NCBI GenBank assembly: GCA_963691655.1
Contig: OY829329.1
Location: 17,188,708 to 17,252,707 of the forward strand
Reading direction: 5' to 3'
Length of the DNA: 64,000 nucleotides
Origin: Toxonevra muliebris
Taxonomy: Eukaryota > Arthropoda > Insecta > Diptera > Pallopteridae
Every line of letters begins with the position of its first letter. Positions within the stretch are counted from its first letter, which is position 1. The translations under genes and the position numbers were made by a program. The notes under the pieces were generated by a model that saw only the letters and a program-made list of their open reading frames with translations, had not been told where the DNA came from and did not search any database. Shown here in pieces: positions 12,971 through 24,306 of this stretch.

Positions 12971-13189
12971 GTGGCACTGGATCTTGCGAAGGTTTTTGAC
13001 ACAGTCAGCCACAGTATTCTGCTACAGGACATCTACGATTCGTCTCTACCAAATTCAATCAAACGGTGGATAGCGAATTACATGTACGGGAGGCATACAT
13101 GTGTAGAATCTGAGGCGCCAAGTCCAAATACAGGTGTGCCACAAGTTGGCGTGCTATCACCTCTCTGTTTAATTTCTTCATCTCCAAAA
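12971..13189 (+). pseudogene. reverse transcriptase fragment (palm, first part)
   Basis: Reads LDLAKVFDTVSHSILLQDIY and then GVPQVGVLSPL. These are the catalytic motif A (aspartate in AxDxxKAFD; A is replaced by V in KVFD) and the B block (G-V-P-Q-x-G-V-L-S-P) of non-LTR reverse transcriptases. The final 12 residues of the open frame past 13,190 belong to the inserted LINE. The downstream YADD block resumes at 14,228. Inactive because of flanking frameshifts. Confidence 0.85.
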
Positions 13190-14184
13190 TACCTGCTGAT
13201 GATGGGGTCTAGGAGAATAAGGTAACAGGTGGCGTACCACAGGGCTCTGTACCGAAGAGATGGGAAGATTTGCAGTTAGTCTGCAATGATGTTTTTTAAG
13301 CGATCAGCAGCAAAGCGGCGAAAATAAAAGACGCACTAACCCGCATAATGTCAAACGTACTACTTGCCTCGAGCGAGTAGAAGGCAGCTTTTATCCACCA
13401 TGATGGACTTTGTAGTGTTATATGCAGCAGCAATTTGGGCAGGTACAAAGAAGTCGCACATCAAAGAGGCGCTAGCCTTCCAAAGGCTAAGCGCATTGAG
13501 GGTGTCCAATGCTTTCTGAACCGTATCGCAAGACGCGATATGTGTCATTGCGGGAAAACTGTTCATAAACATACATGGGAAGCTTTATAATAAAGCAGTA
13601 GAAAGACTTACGGGAATATTAAAAAAGGAGGAACTTCAGCGATCTGGACGATGGGCTTTACGCTGATTACCGACATTGCGAATTATTGTCAACGGAGGCA
13701 CGGCGATGTAGATTTTTACATCATGCAGCTGCTAAGCGGCCATGGGTGCTTTAAAGAGTGCCTGCATAGATTCGGACATGACGATGACTCATACTGTCCA
13801 ACATGTTCGAATGAAAATGAAAACCCGAGGTATGTGCTATTTCAATGCGCACGCTTCGAAAACGGGAGGGAGGATCTGAAAGAAAGCTTTGGCAGGACTC
13901 TGGAAAATTTTACCACACAGATATGCAAATCGGTGGGAAAATGGAAGACGACATGCCGAGTGGCTGCGCGGATTATGATCAAGCTACGCGCCTCTCAGAA
14001 ATAAGGAGAAAAGAACAGTAAGAACAGTTCGAGAACTGAACTGCTAGATCCACGGATAGTCCCGCGGGGAGAGTGGGAGGAGACAAGAGAGGTGGTTTTA
14101 GTCTGTAGGAATCCGGCATTACCGTAGAACAGGAGTTCTGTGGTATGTATGAAGATTACCACCTTCCAACGAACGAAAAATAAA
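13190..14184 (+). mobile_element. 5'-truncated R1-like LINE inserted in the Jockey-like relic
   Basis: Bounded by a perfect 10-bp direct repeat ATCTCCAAAA at 13,180-13,189 and 14,185-14,194. The 3' end is GAACGAAAAATAAA. Contents: a reverse-transcriptase scrap (VTGGVPQGSV, about 13,222), an internal deletion, then the C-terminal domain with a CPTC zinc motif, and a 3' UTR containing GGTGGTTTTAGTCTGTAGG. That UTR resembles the one at 57.2 kb (GGGGTTTTAGTACGTAGG), so both belong to related families. 5' truncation, an A-rich 3' end and the duplication are standard marks of target-primed reverse transcription. Confidence 0.88.
13651..14003 (+). pseudogene. C-terminal polyprotein domain of R1-like LINE
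   Basis: A 117-codon open stretch. It contains YIMQLLSGHGCFKECLHRFG followed by a zinc-binding pattern CPTCSNENENPRYVLFQC: C-x2-C, then the position usually occupied by H holds Y, then C. This pattern is typical of the tail of R1-clade polyproteins, thought to bind nucleic acid. The copy ends in ASQK and a stop at 14,001-14,003. The sister copy at 57.5 kb keeps the histidine. The upstream part is frameshifted. Confidence 0.85.
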
Positions 14185-14227
14185 ATCTCCAAAACATTTA
14201 CACCTCCTAGCAACATAAACGCTTGTA

Positions 14228-14396
14228 TCCTATGCTGATGACTGTTCTATCCTATCGATAGGCAAGAACAGTGATCAGCTCACCAGATCCATCAACCTAC
14301 CTACCCTGTGTGAAGTGACTGAATTCTTCAGAAGTCGAAACCTGCAATTTTTAACGGTTAAATTATACGTAACTTTCTTTACTCCGTGGACTAGAG
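14228..14396 (+). pseudogene. reverse transcriptase fragment with YADD box
   Basis: SYADDCSILSIGKNSDQLTR carries the YxDD catalytic box of the Jockey-like polymerase, continuing the fragment that ends at 13,189. The host reading resumes after the inserted LINE, so the two pieces were once contiguous. A frameshift and stops follow. Confidence 0.85.
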
Positions 14397-15171
14397 AAAT
14401 AAGAACCACCCTTGATGTCCAAATTAAACAACGCTTAATCCCAACTGTCCCACCACGTACAAACAGCCATCGGAAGATCTGGGCTTAATCATGCTACTCC
14501 TGTCTGGACGTGGAGTGGCGTAGGCTTTAGCAAAGCTAGAATGTATTTCTGCGCATCGTAACTGACCGCCACCTGATGGTGCATAATGACCACTTTCACA
14601 AAGAAGCAAAGATGCCAAAAGTAAAAAAAAACATAGCAAACACTGCTGGCGCGATAATTTTGGCTCGCCTGCCACATTGACAGCTACTTAAACCATAACC
14701 TTACGACCCCGCCACGACAAATAAGAAAAGACCTGACAATTTATAACGAAGACATCAATGAAAAACAATAATTCACTTGCCCACACAGCGCTTACACTAG
14801 CGCCATCAGTAGCAGCAGTAGCAAACGCAATCAGTGCGTACTAGCCGAACGTAGTCTCTAACGGAAAACCCCAGCCTGTGGCCTTAGTGAAAAACAAATT
14901 GCCAAGGAAAACTAGATGCACCCTGGAACAGATCAGGTCGGCAAATTCAAAAATTATTATCTATCAAGGGTGATGAATAACAAACCGGACGTTTGCCAAG
15001 GTTGCCTATTGAGGTGGCTACCTTCTTCGTTCCAGTGAACTTACAGAAAACACGGAAAACTTATAATAAAAAAATTGTACCAAGACAACTTGATGGCACA
15101 AATTGTTGCTGTTCCTACAACAACATATGCTATTCAAGGTAATTGGAAACGAAATGAATTAAAGTTGAATT

Positions 15172-15373
15172 TAGAATGCACGATATTTATATACTTGATG
15201 TATTTTATTTTACCTGGTTGCTGTGGAATGTGAATCTCCAAATCTATATACAATTTTGGTATAACCTACTTCTTTGTCTCCCTTTTCCGATTAATATCCT
15301 AACCAATTTGATCGTTGCTCTTGAATTAAAACAGTAAAACAGTAGAATGCACGATATTTATATACTTGATGTA
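15172..15373 (+). repeat. dispersed ~130-bp repeat copy 2, bracketed by a 31-bp duplication
   Basis: The insert (15,203-15,342) contains the repeat also present at 9,801-9,931. It is flanked by perfect 31-bp direct copies at 15,172-15,202 and 15,343-15,373 (start TAGAATGCACG, end CTTGATGTA). A 31-bp target duplication is longer than any usual DNA transposon makes. Retroposition with a long staggered nick, or a templated repair event, would explain it. Confidence 0.88.
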
Positions 15374-15919
15374 GGTGTACATGCACTTGAACTACAGACA
15401 ATTTTATATCAATCGTTTTCTATATATTCCATATATATATTCTATAGATTATCCTTTATGTTCCTGATACCACTTATATATTCTAGCAGTTTCATCATCA
15501 CTAAATTTTAGAATTTGGTCTCTTCTTCTTTGTGATGCGTTATAGGGCATCAAAAGAAGATCTGCTACCCTTTGACGGAGAAAAGCCTGTAAATACATAT
15601 GTCCGATAATATTTATTATAGTAATATAAATATATAATTATTTTGTTTTTTTTACACTACCAAAACAATGTCCTTGTCATCCCAATGACATTGTGCTAAC
15701 TGAATAAATAGCAACAGATATAATATATTAATTCTTATTATATTCATATTTAATATCGGACGAAAAAAAAAATTATCACATTTAATTGAAATTGAAATAT
15801 ATTTTTTATTGTTTCTAATTTTTTATTGCAGCAAATAAGTTTTAGTTGTGAGAAAATTCGTCTATTTCTATGTAGTCACACTAATTAACTGATAACTTCA
15901 CTTTTCGATATCGTATTTA

Positions 15920-17125
15920 AGGAGTGAGATCGAAAAAATCTTAACATATATAAAATTCAATAATTTTTAAACGGTTGATCTTAAAGTTTTGATTTTTTTT
16001 TTTTGATTGATAATATTTTAAAAATTACAGAAAAATATAACTTTTATAGTTCTAACCACTATTTATGAACTCGTGGACCTTTTTTTGGTAAGCTTTCCAT
16101 TAGAGATTTGATAGTTGTTTCAGACACCTTTTTGGAACAGTTTGGCCATCTCCTTTTAAAATCTTCGATATTTTGGGACACCTTTTTTGTGCTCTTTAAG
16201 TTTCTTTTCACAAGAGCCCAATATCTCTCCAAAACTCTCTGGCACAAAAACTATATTATTACTTTGGTACCACTCCAGAGCTTTCTTGCCGTAGTGACAT
16301 GATGCCAAATCGGGCCAAAAATATGTGGACACATTATGCTCTCTTATGAAAGGAAGAAGTTTTTTTTTTCAAACATTTTTTGATGTATATTTCGGTATTT
16401 ATAGAGCCCACTGTATCAAATGATATGCTTCTTTATTCTTCAAAATTGTTCTTGGACATTTCCTCGAGCATCAGCAACATAAAAGTTTTGACCCGGAAGC
16501 TGCGTAAAATCTGCCAGTACATAAGTTTCGTCGTCCATTATACAACATGAATATTTTTGTATGAAATTCGATTTTAATTTCCGAGCCCTACTTCTGGCGT
16601 CTAAATTTTTTGCAGCATTCCTGTCTGGAACTTTTTGGACTCTGTATGTTTTCAAACCTGCATTGGCTTTAACTTTTCGCACCAAATAGTCAGAGCACTG
16701 GGCTTACCGGGCAGCTTTTCTACCAGATGTTTTTGGAGATCTTTTCAATATGCTTTCTATTTTCTTGGCTTTCCCAATATCATGTGGTCCTTGTTTTCTT
16801 CCCGAACCAGGTTTCATATCGATGGTCAAATTCTCCTGAAACTTTTTAATAACATTGGAAACAGTTTGACGGCAGACCTTCAGTTCTTTAGCCAATTTTT
16901 TGTAGGACCGATTTGGAATTTTTTGAAAATTTTTATTAATTTTAAGACGTACTTCTTTTTCTTCACTCATTTTGACCAAACTCACAATAAATCAACATGT
17001 TTGTCATTAAAAATAACAACTGACATATTTTTCAAAGATAACTAGATCAAAGAAATTTTTAAATTTTACACCCAAAAAAAATTATTAGGTAAAACGTGTG
17101 CTAAGATTTTTTCAATCTCACTCCT
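15920..17125 (-). mobile_element. DD37E-type Tc1/mariner-superfamily element, full length but dead
   Basis: Inverted termini AGGAGTGAGATCGAAAAAAT (left) and AGGAGTGAGATTGAAAAAAT (right, minus strand) are flanked by TA on both sides, the superfamily target duplication. Length 1,206 bp. Minus-strand reading shows an N-terminal helix-turn-helix region and the catalytic region in several frames. The 58.8-61.2 kb element is its relative, with different termini. Confidence 0.93.
16059..16985 (-). pseudogene. DD37E-type transposase, frameshifted
   Basis: The first block (16,985-16,704) has a paired-like helix-turn-helix, SYKKLAKELKVCRQTVSNVI. The second (16,685-16,440) has the first catalytic aspartate in CCIMDDETYVLADF. 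The third, frameshifted, gives STYFWPDLASCHYG (second aspartate) and then LERYWALVKRNLK with the final glutamate. The last 62 residues are open to 16,059. The relative at 59 kb has 37 residues between the last D and E, which defines the DD37E spacing. At least two frameshifts make it non-functional. Confidence 0.9.
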
Positions 17126-17190
17126 TATATGTGTGATACCGATTACTATTCACTCAAGCGTAAAACAATTGGAATTACTGATATATATTT

Positions 17191-17697
17191 GAGATGGGCG
17201 CGTGACATGAATTTTACGTGAAACGCATGAACACGCACGTATGTGACATAATTTCCACGTGAGCATGCATGAGCGTGATTTGATTTCCATAATTTCTACG
17301 TGAACATGCGTGAGCGTGACTTAATGCGTGAGTATAAGCTATTTTTGACTATGACGTCGTTATAATTCACATTTTCTTAAATACTTTGGTAGTTAAAAAA
17401 TTAAATATGAGTTTTTCTTCCCCTAAGAATCTTTCAAATTCGAAATCTGGCATCACTATGCAACATATAGTACATATATGCATATTATTTATATAAACAC
17501 TTTATTTTTTATTTACATAATTAAAAATATAACAATTAAAAGTGCTTCGTGAACATGCGTGAAATTTTTTACAAAAATTTCAACGTATGTGAACATTCTT
17601 GAATTTTTGTTTGAAAAATGCCAGCGTGCGTGAACATGCTTGAAACGTATTTTTAAAGCTTTGAGCGTGAGTTAAAAAGTACTCACGCGCCCATCTC
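17191..17697. mobile_element. short TIR element with GAGATGGGCGCGTGA ends (hAT-like MITE)
   Basis: Left end GAGATGGGCGCGTGACATGA and right end (minus strand) GAGATGGGCGCGTGAGTACT are inverted. Inside, CGTGAACATGCGTGA-type words recur at both ends, as subterminal motifs do. No coding capacity. The terminus resembles hAT-type ends, but I could not see an intact 8-bp duplication. Confidence 0.6.
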
Positions 17698-18972
17698 TAA
17701 TTCTTTCCTACTTTTTCTATAACGAATTGTGAAATAGTAAATACAAATAGCAAATTGTAGGGAAGACTCGTTATCGGGTTCATTTTCGAATTCGTTTCGA
17801 ATGCTAAAATTATGGTATTCATTTCTATGGTTTGTTGATATTCTAAAATTTTTCATTTAGAACTTTGCTGCCTCTAGTCTAGTCGAAATTTAGTTTTTTT
17901 TTTATATATAGCATCAGAAATGATCAAAATTCTATTTTGTATTTTTCATGATTGTGTTAATTATTTCTCAGTTAGCAGAAAATGAACATCGCATTTTTTT
18001 TTATGGAAAAAAGTAAATCTTTTTTAATTTTTTGCCCAGAAAAAATAAGCAAAAAGTAAATCAGCTGTTGTAATTTCAGAGTTGCAAAATAGCGCCAGTG
18101 TTCGGTAACGTGCGACCTCGAAGTTTGAGAATTTGCAGCACCCAAAAAGCTGCGACATTACTGCCACGAAATCGCGTTTGTGTGCGCATACCTTAATAAA
18201 TCAATTAATTTTTTCCGTTACACGTTTTAAGTAATAAAATGTTTATGGCTAGAAAATAAAAATCCAGTGGGTCTTTCATTATGTCATCAGCTGTGAAATT
18301 GAATTTTTAATTTCACTCATTCGACATTGCATGCTACAGTTGATGATGTCGTAAAGATAATTTAGAGTTGAACAGAACAGGCCTTTAACAGTATGAATAG
18401 GTACCAATTACATCAGAATAAAGAATAAAATGACCTAATCTCAAATCGCTTTTCCTTCTCTCCCTTTCCTTGATCTTTAAATTTGATCTTGTGCTTTGCA
18501 TTAATAATTTTCTAAAAATCTGAAAAATTGGTATATAAATCTACTCTATAATATTATAATGATTTAAATACACAGCTTTTTAGTTTTTCAAAAACTTCGA
18601 TATATTTATTTTTTAAATTATACATTTTGGTTCAATTAGCAATGCAGGTTTTAATGAAAAACTTTCTAAATCCACACTAGAATGTTGAATAATTTTAACA
18701 CCGAATTAGTAGTTTTATGTATGAAATAGATACCTATAAAAAGAATTTTTAGTGTCCGTGTATATTCCCAAGTGAAATCCGAAATTGAATTTTTCCCCTC
18801 TAGCGTATATGAATGGGTCCACTGTGCGTAGACTCTCTCTCTCTTTCTCTCAGATTCATCTCATGTGCTCTATGCACAGTTTTGTTGTTTGAGCATGAAT
18901 AACGGAATATTCTTTGTTGTGCTGAGCACGTATTTTTCTTTTACATATACGAATAGAGACGAAATAAACTAA
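17698..18972. other. AT-rich stretch, no gene recognised
   Basis: Unique-looking AT-rich DNA with a (CT)n patch near 18,830-18,850. No frame of note and no recognised RNA gene. Confidence 0.5.
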
Positions 18973-19031
18973 TGCAGGCTACACACGATAAAACGAGTTG
19001 TACAACATGACCATGTTGTACATGTGTGTAG

Positions 19032-20235
19032 TAGAGTTCGACTGAACGTTCGGCGTTCGGCGTTGGGAACATTGGCACTACAGCCAGAAATTATTGTTAA
19101 AAATAATTGCAACCCAAAATCTTATCGCTCCTCCATCTAGTGTTGCTAATTAGCTACTCTTTAGTGCTGCAGGCCAGCTTTATAAAGATAGGGTTTGTCA
19201 ATTGCTTGGTATAAATGCCGAAAAATTGTTATTTTTACACTATAATATACAGTTATTTATAACTTTATAACTTTGATTAATAATAATATTTTTTTTAAGT
19301 GTTTGTATTTTGTGTTCAATAAAATATAAAAATAAGTGGTTTTTTCTAAGTCAACGCTCTGAATTTTAAACGTGATACTATTATAAAAATAAAAAAACTT
19401 AATTGTGTATTAACGAACACAAGGCTGAAGTGAAACTTTTTGTGAACTAAACGAAACACAAGCAAATAACAAGCAAATGAAATTTTTCAATCGCTAAATT
19501 TTTTACTTCATTGGCTTGTGTTTTTTAATTTCATTTGCTTGTTTCGTTTAGTTCACAAGAAATTTCACTTCTGCCTTGTGTTCGTTAATACACAACTAAT
19601 TTTTTTTTTTTTTTGGGATTAATTCTAGAACAAAAATTGCAACTCTGTACCGGTATTGTCGATGACAATCGAAGACGAACTCTTTTTTGTGTGCGACATC
19701 TTCATGTGATTCCTTGGACATTTGCGCCATCTGTATGTGAAATGTATAACTGTCATTAACTTTAAGATGGCGACGCTACACATTGTACTTTCTGCCATAG
19801 GCGTGTGTGTGTGTAGGTAATCAATATGTTTTATTGAATTAAAACTATTTATGAATCGTTTTTACATAGTTTGCTCGTGAATTCAGTTAGGGAATATTGA
19901 TATTTAGCCCCTCATGCACATTGCTCGACAAAATTATGTCGCATTGCAAACTTACGCGCTGACGTCACATCCGGTTAGTTTTACTCTAGGACAAGAGAAA
20001 AAAAGTTTCACTTCAAAAATATAATTTAAATAATATGCAAAACATTTGTATTTCAAATTAGGCCAAATTTATATTTTAAAAAGTAAAAATTATTGATTTA
20101 TTTTTATACTTTTATAATTCAGTTTCTGTTCAAATGTTCGGTTCGGCTTTCGGCTTCGGCCGAACATTAAAATGTTGGCCGAAGTTCGGTTCGGATTCGG
20201 CTTCGGCCAAAAAATTTACATTCGGTCGAACTCTA
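19032..20235. mobile_element. hAT-like non-autonomous element, 8-bp duplication GTGTGTAG
   Basis: Inverted ends TAGAGTTCGACTGAA and TAGAGTTCGACCGAA are flanked by perfect GTGTGTAG at 19,024-19,031 and 20,236-20,243. The 8-bp duplication indicates hAT superfamily insertion. Subterminal TTCGGCTTCGGC-type repeats fill 20,138-20,230, with shorter ones at the left end. No transposase frame exists. A 193-bp palindrome (19,403-19,595) is embedded in it. Confidence 0.93.
19403..19595. mobile_element. 193-bp palindromic MITE inside the hAT-like element
   Basis: The sequence starting TTGTGTATTAACGAACACAA folds back on its right half with only a few mismatches over about 75 bp per arm. The small loop is near 19,490-19,500. 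It has no coding capacity and would form a strong hairpin. Whether it is a separate insertion or part of the host element is uncertain, since a clean target duplication was not seen. Confidence 0.75.
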
Positions 20236-20792
20236 GTGTGTAGTATAATTGTACGATTGATTTTCAAGTTGGTCCAACGGTTGGATGAAAATCCAATTAT
20301 TTTAATTTTTTGAGGGCGGAGTTAACGATTGTACAACGAGTTGTATCGTTTGTAGCGAAGTTGTACAACTTCAATTGTTTTAGTTTCATTGTTTCATCAA
20401 TTTTTATTGTTTTGCTGCAAATGAATGACAAAATGTTATTAATAGAAAATAATGAAACGACGTATAGAACAGAATTAGAGAAAAAAGAAGCAAAAGAAAA
20501 AGTAGGCTGGGGCAGATAAAATTTGTGAGCCCAGCTTATGGTATTTCAACTCACTAAAATTTCTCCATGATATTGAGTTACCTTCTAATTCCATTCAATT
20601 CATACATTTTCTACTAGGTTGTTTGCAATACGAAGAACAAAGGAATAATGAAATTGTACAATGCATTGTACATCGTGTTGCAAAGTGTGTATGAAAAAGC
20701 AGTTCAACTCATCGTCCAACGCGTTGTACAACAGGTTGTATCGTGTGTAGCCTGCATAACAACAAATATTACTTTTGTTGTTTTGTTAAAGT

Positions 20793-21736
20793 AAAGGGCA
20801 TAGCCTATAATTTTTAACAAAGAACATTTTCTGCAAAGACATTATAATAGTTTTCCCAACAATTTTTGTTTTATTGTTTATTTATTGAAAAAGGGGGGCT
20901 TAAAACCTAATTTTCAAGAGAATAGGTAAGAGATGGAGGAAAAGTGAATACACAAATATTGTTTATCCCTTTGTGCTTAACAACTTTGCTTCAGACATCA
21001 AATTCGTATCTGTTGAAATAAAGAAATTTCTTAATATGCCCTGAAGACCCCATTTTTCTGACTTCAGGTCGGTCCATATTGTGGGTAAACTAGAGATGAT
21101 GGAGGAAAACTGAGTAATTAGTGACCCTAAATTACTATAAAACCGTTTGAAAATTTTGCACAGAAGGCAAAAATTGAACTAGGGTGGTAAATCAAAATTT
21201 TTGAGTTTTCATTAAAAAAAAAATTTTGTAAAAAAAAATTTTCAAAAAAATTCTGCGAAAATAGCAGATAGTTGATAGTTAATAGCTTTAATTGATTTTT
21301 TCATGGCCTTATGGCATATCATATGAAATGCCAATTTCGGTCTTTAGTTTTTTTGACCCCCGTCCACCACCTTGCAAAAAAATTGGAGTATGAGTATTCG
21401 GAAGAGATTTAAACTCAGAGCCAATTTTTAGTATGAAAAAATCGCATGTAAAAAGTTTCGCGATTTTTTTCATCGCGAATATCGCGTTAGAAAATTCGCG
21501 AATTCCAAATGTGTCTCCAAAACCAAAAAACCACTGCGAATTTTTTCAGATTTTTCCTATGTATAGTTAAGGCGAAAAACGAAATTTACAAAATCCGCCA
21601 TTACTCATTAAAAATTGCAGATAATGGTCTGAAAATTTAGTCAAATCATTCTTAAATCAAATGCTTCAAAAGGGTCTATGTGAAACTTGATCCGGTTTGA
21701 GGGCATTTCTGACATGGAAACCCGGCTATGCCCTTT
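20793..21736. mobile_element. possible TIR element with AAAGGGCATAGCC ends
   Basis: AAAGGGCATAGCC at 20,793 recurs in inverted orientation at 21,724-21,736, 944 bp apart. The interior is AT-rich, with CGCGAA-type words at 21,455-21,500 and no frame. The TIR is only about 13 bp and no target duplication was found, so this is tentative. Confidence 0.45.
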
Positions 21737-22762
21737 GCTCAGCTCTTCTCAATGCAACAAAAACAAGTCTATGGTGTTTCAGTTTTTCGCATTGTAATGC
21801 CGTTAGTATGAAAAGAATCTCTTCATAGAACTGGTGTGATTTCTCATTATCTCTGAAGTCAAAATTGTAGGTTAGGTGAGTAATGCGTGATATATTTTCT
21901 CTATGTCAATTAATTGCATAAATAAAATCAGAAAATACTAAAAAGATTTTTTACCTTTTTCCATTGTTTGTACATATTAAACAAACAATGATAATAAAAA
22001 AAACCATAGTTGTAGTTTTATTTATGCATAAAAACAATCTGAGTTTTATTTTCAATTGGAGCAGATGTCATTATAGTTCTGACATTTTGTTGTTGCTTTT
22101 ATTGTTAAATATAATGCAACAAAAACATGTTAGCAACATTTCTGACCGCTTCCTTTACAACGTATTCTCAATACGAAGTGTGTATTCAACATATGGACAA
22201 CAAATGTAAAAATATTTTTGTTTGTTTGTATTAATCCGAAAGTTATTCTCTTCTCTATGTATGTGAAATGTATAAAAAATTACCTCTATTTTTTATTTCA
22301 CGTATAAAATTTTCATATTGCAAATATCACTATGTGATATTTATAGTTATTATAACAGAATTGTTTATAAAGCTATTGCGTGTAATATTAAACCAAACGG
22401 AAATAAATTGTCAATATGTTACCATTTGCAATATTTCTGCTACTGCAAATAATAATAATAATAAATAAAATGTTAAATGAAATATGCGAGTTTATGCTTT
22501 CAATAGAGTCAAGAAATTGCAATATGTATTGATATAAAAAACTAAAATGTTATTTATGTAGGCCAGATTTTAACTACACAATGAGTAAATTTAATATTTA
22601 TATGCTCTTTAATAAACTGAATCAGAAAATAAGTGGGGGAAAGTTAAGAAGGACAATATTTGCTATACTATGTGAGACAATTTGCCATTACTGTATCAGA
22701 AAAATTTCATATACATCCAACTTGTCCCCCTTCAGCTAGTTGTAATAGGAAAAGTATAAAAA

Positions 22763-23132
22763 TAGGCCTATTCTGTCTTTAGAGTAAAGTACTGGGTAAC
22801 AATTTAAAAGTGTAAAAGAAAATTACTTTACAATACCAAATATACGGCATTTGTTTTTACTCTATTTTTATTATATTTTACCATGATTTGAATCTTGACT
22901 AAAATATTTGCCACACTATTACTATTACACTATTGGGTAAAAAAAAGTCAGTGCTACCTACTTATTGATTTATATGACAACAACAAAATAAAACCCACGA
23001 GTTTTGTTGCAAGCGCATTAAAATGGCAATATTGATCGCGGAGACAAGAAAACAGAGAGCACTCTCTCATTTTTAGATGCGCTGACTCTCTAAGATCACA
23101 GAGCAATTTACTCTAAAGAGTGAATAGGGCTA
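22763..23132. mobile_element. 370-bp TIR element (TAGGCCTATTCTGTCTTTAG ends)
   Basis: The left end TAGGCCTATTCTGTCTTTAG pairs with the right end (minus strand TAGCCCTATTCACTCTTTAG), 16 of 20 matching, both continuing into AGTAAA. The interior is non-coding. Size and structure fit a miniature inverted-repeat element. Confidence 0.6.
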
Positions 23133-23265
23133 ATGTAACAGAAAAACTCTCATGAGTTAAGAAAGAAAGAAAGTTCGATACAAAGAAAAAGTTTTAAACG
23201 AGAGAGAGCGAGAGCTCTTCTCTTGAAATTTTGACCCAGAGTATTATGAGATTATGGAGAGAACC

Positions 23266-24150
23266 AGGGCCGTAGCCAGAAATTTTTTTCGGGGGGGGTT
23301 TTCATTCGAAGAAAATATTCATAAATAATTTTTATCAAACTGATTTTTAAATACAATAAATTAAATCAATGATACATTTGATGGACCCTATAAAATTAAA
23401 ATTTTAGAAAAATTTTCCGGTTTTTTTTAATCTTAACCTCAAAAAAATGGCCAAAAGTGACAAAAAATTCCCAGAATAATCAAATTAAATTTTTTCAAAT
23501 AAATATTATTCAATGTGCATTCAAATGCATTTCATTTTATCGTGAATGACATAATTTCATTAACTCATTGACTTCTCACTACTGATGATGTACCCAACCT
23601 CAAAAAAATTACCAAAAATAGTAGAGGCTCATTTTTTTCAAATGATCATCATTGGGAATTTGAGCCATTATCAATGATAAGGAACCCGGATGAGGTTGGC
23701 TTATATTCCCTAAATTCGTGAAGTCACAGCATTGAAAGAGATCTTTCCAGTCGTGGTGCTCTGAGCAATAATGTGTTATAAAATTAATTTTAAGATGGGT
23801 TTTGCTAATAAGATGGAGTTTTTGCGAAAGAATTTTTCACGTTGAACACGAATCTGAGGTCAAAAACTTCCCATCACGTAACGTTTCAGGAAAAAAATGG
23901 GGTTCAAGCAAGTCTTATTTTACAAGGATCCGATAATTTTTTCTATTTTTATTAATTTTTAAACTTTTCAAACTGATTCAGGAAGAAACCTTAAATCAAA
24001 AACAGTTACTGACCTAGAAAAACTATGAATGCAGGAGTGCTCAGTGTCACCTTCTCTTTTTGAATCCGTAGTCCAACCTCATGTCGAAGAAAACAAATCG
24101 GATTTGATCGCTTAGTGTAACTAAGATTTCAAATTTATTTTTTATATCAG
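23266..24150 (+). mobile_element. GGCCGTA-ended repeat family, copy 1 (right end lost)
   Basis: Starts AGGGCCGTAGCCAGAAATTT and is collinear with 54,193-55,222 and, inverted, with 38,113-38,841. Shared landmarks include ACCCGGATGAGGTTGGCTTA, AAGTCACAGCATTGAAAGAG and TTGAACACGAATCTGAGGTC. No transposase-like frame was found. Homology to copy 3 fades near 24,150. Confidence 0.82.
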
Positions 24151-24306
24151 ATCAGATCTGCGTAGTCTGGAAAAGAAATTCAATAAAAACTTTTCACCTC
24201 CCACAGAAATCAGGCAAGGATTGTTCTAGCTTTCAATAGGTAAGCTTAATTTAGGATTTTAGCAATTAAGAATTTTTGTGTTTGACTGGTGGATTTTTCT
24301 TGTAAC

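Larger units (their letters stand above)
12125..15130 (+). mobile_element. Jockey-like non-LTR retrotransposon relic, interrupted by a second LINE
   Basis: Conceptual translation across frames gives typical Jockey-type linker and reverse-transcriptase blocks. Examples are ADERDAFYAVNP (about 12,220), VEEHRRMKWLEHL (about 12,310), AKAYKILGPDRIS (about 12,600), ALDLAKVFDTVSHS (12,973) and GVPQVGVLSPL (13,135). After an interruption, SYADDCSILS follows at 14,228. A tail region (LPRKTRCTLEQIRS, about 14,900) matches the C-terminal end of such polyproteins. Frameshifts and stops are many, so the copy is dead. The 995-bp interruption (13,190-14,184) is another LINE flanked by a 10-bp duplication. 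Confidence 0.85.
18973..20756. mobile_element. Harbinger-like non-autonomous TIR element (TAA duplication)
   Basis: Ends are TGCAGGCTACACACGATA on both sides in inverted orientation, identical over 18 bp. They are flanked by TAA at 18,970-18,972 and 20,757-20,759. A 3-bp TWA duplication suggests the PIF/Harbinger group, though no transposase is present. GTTGTACAAC palindromes recur near both ends. The element is split by a hAT-like insertion (19,032-20,235); without it about 570 bp remain. Confidence 0.75.
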
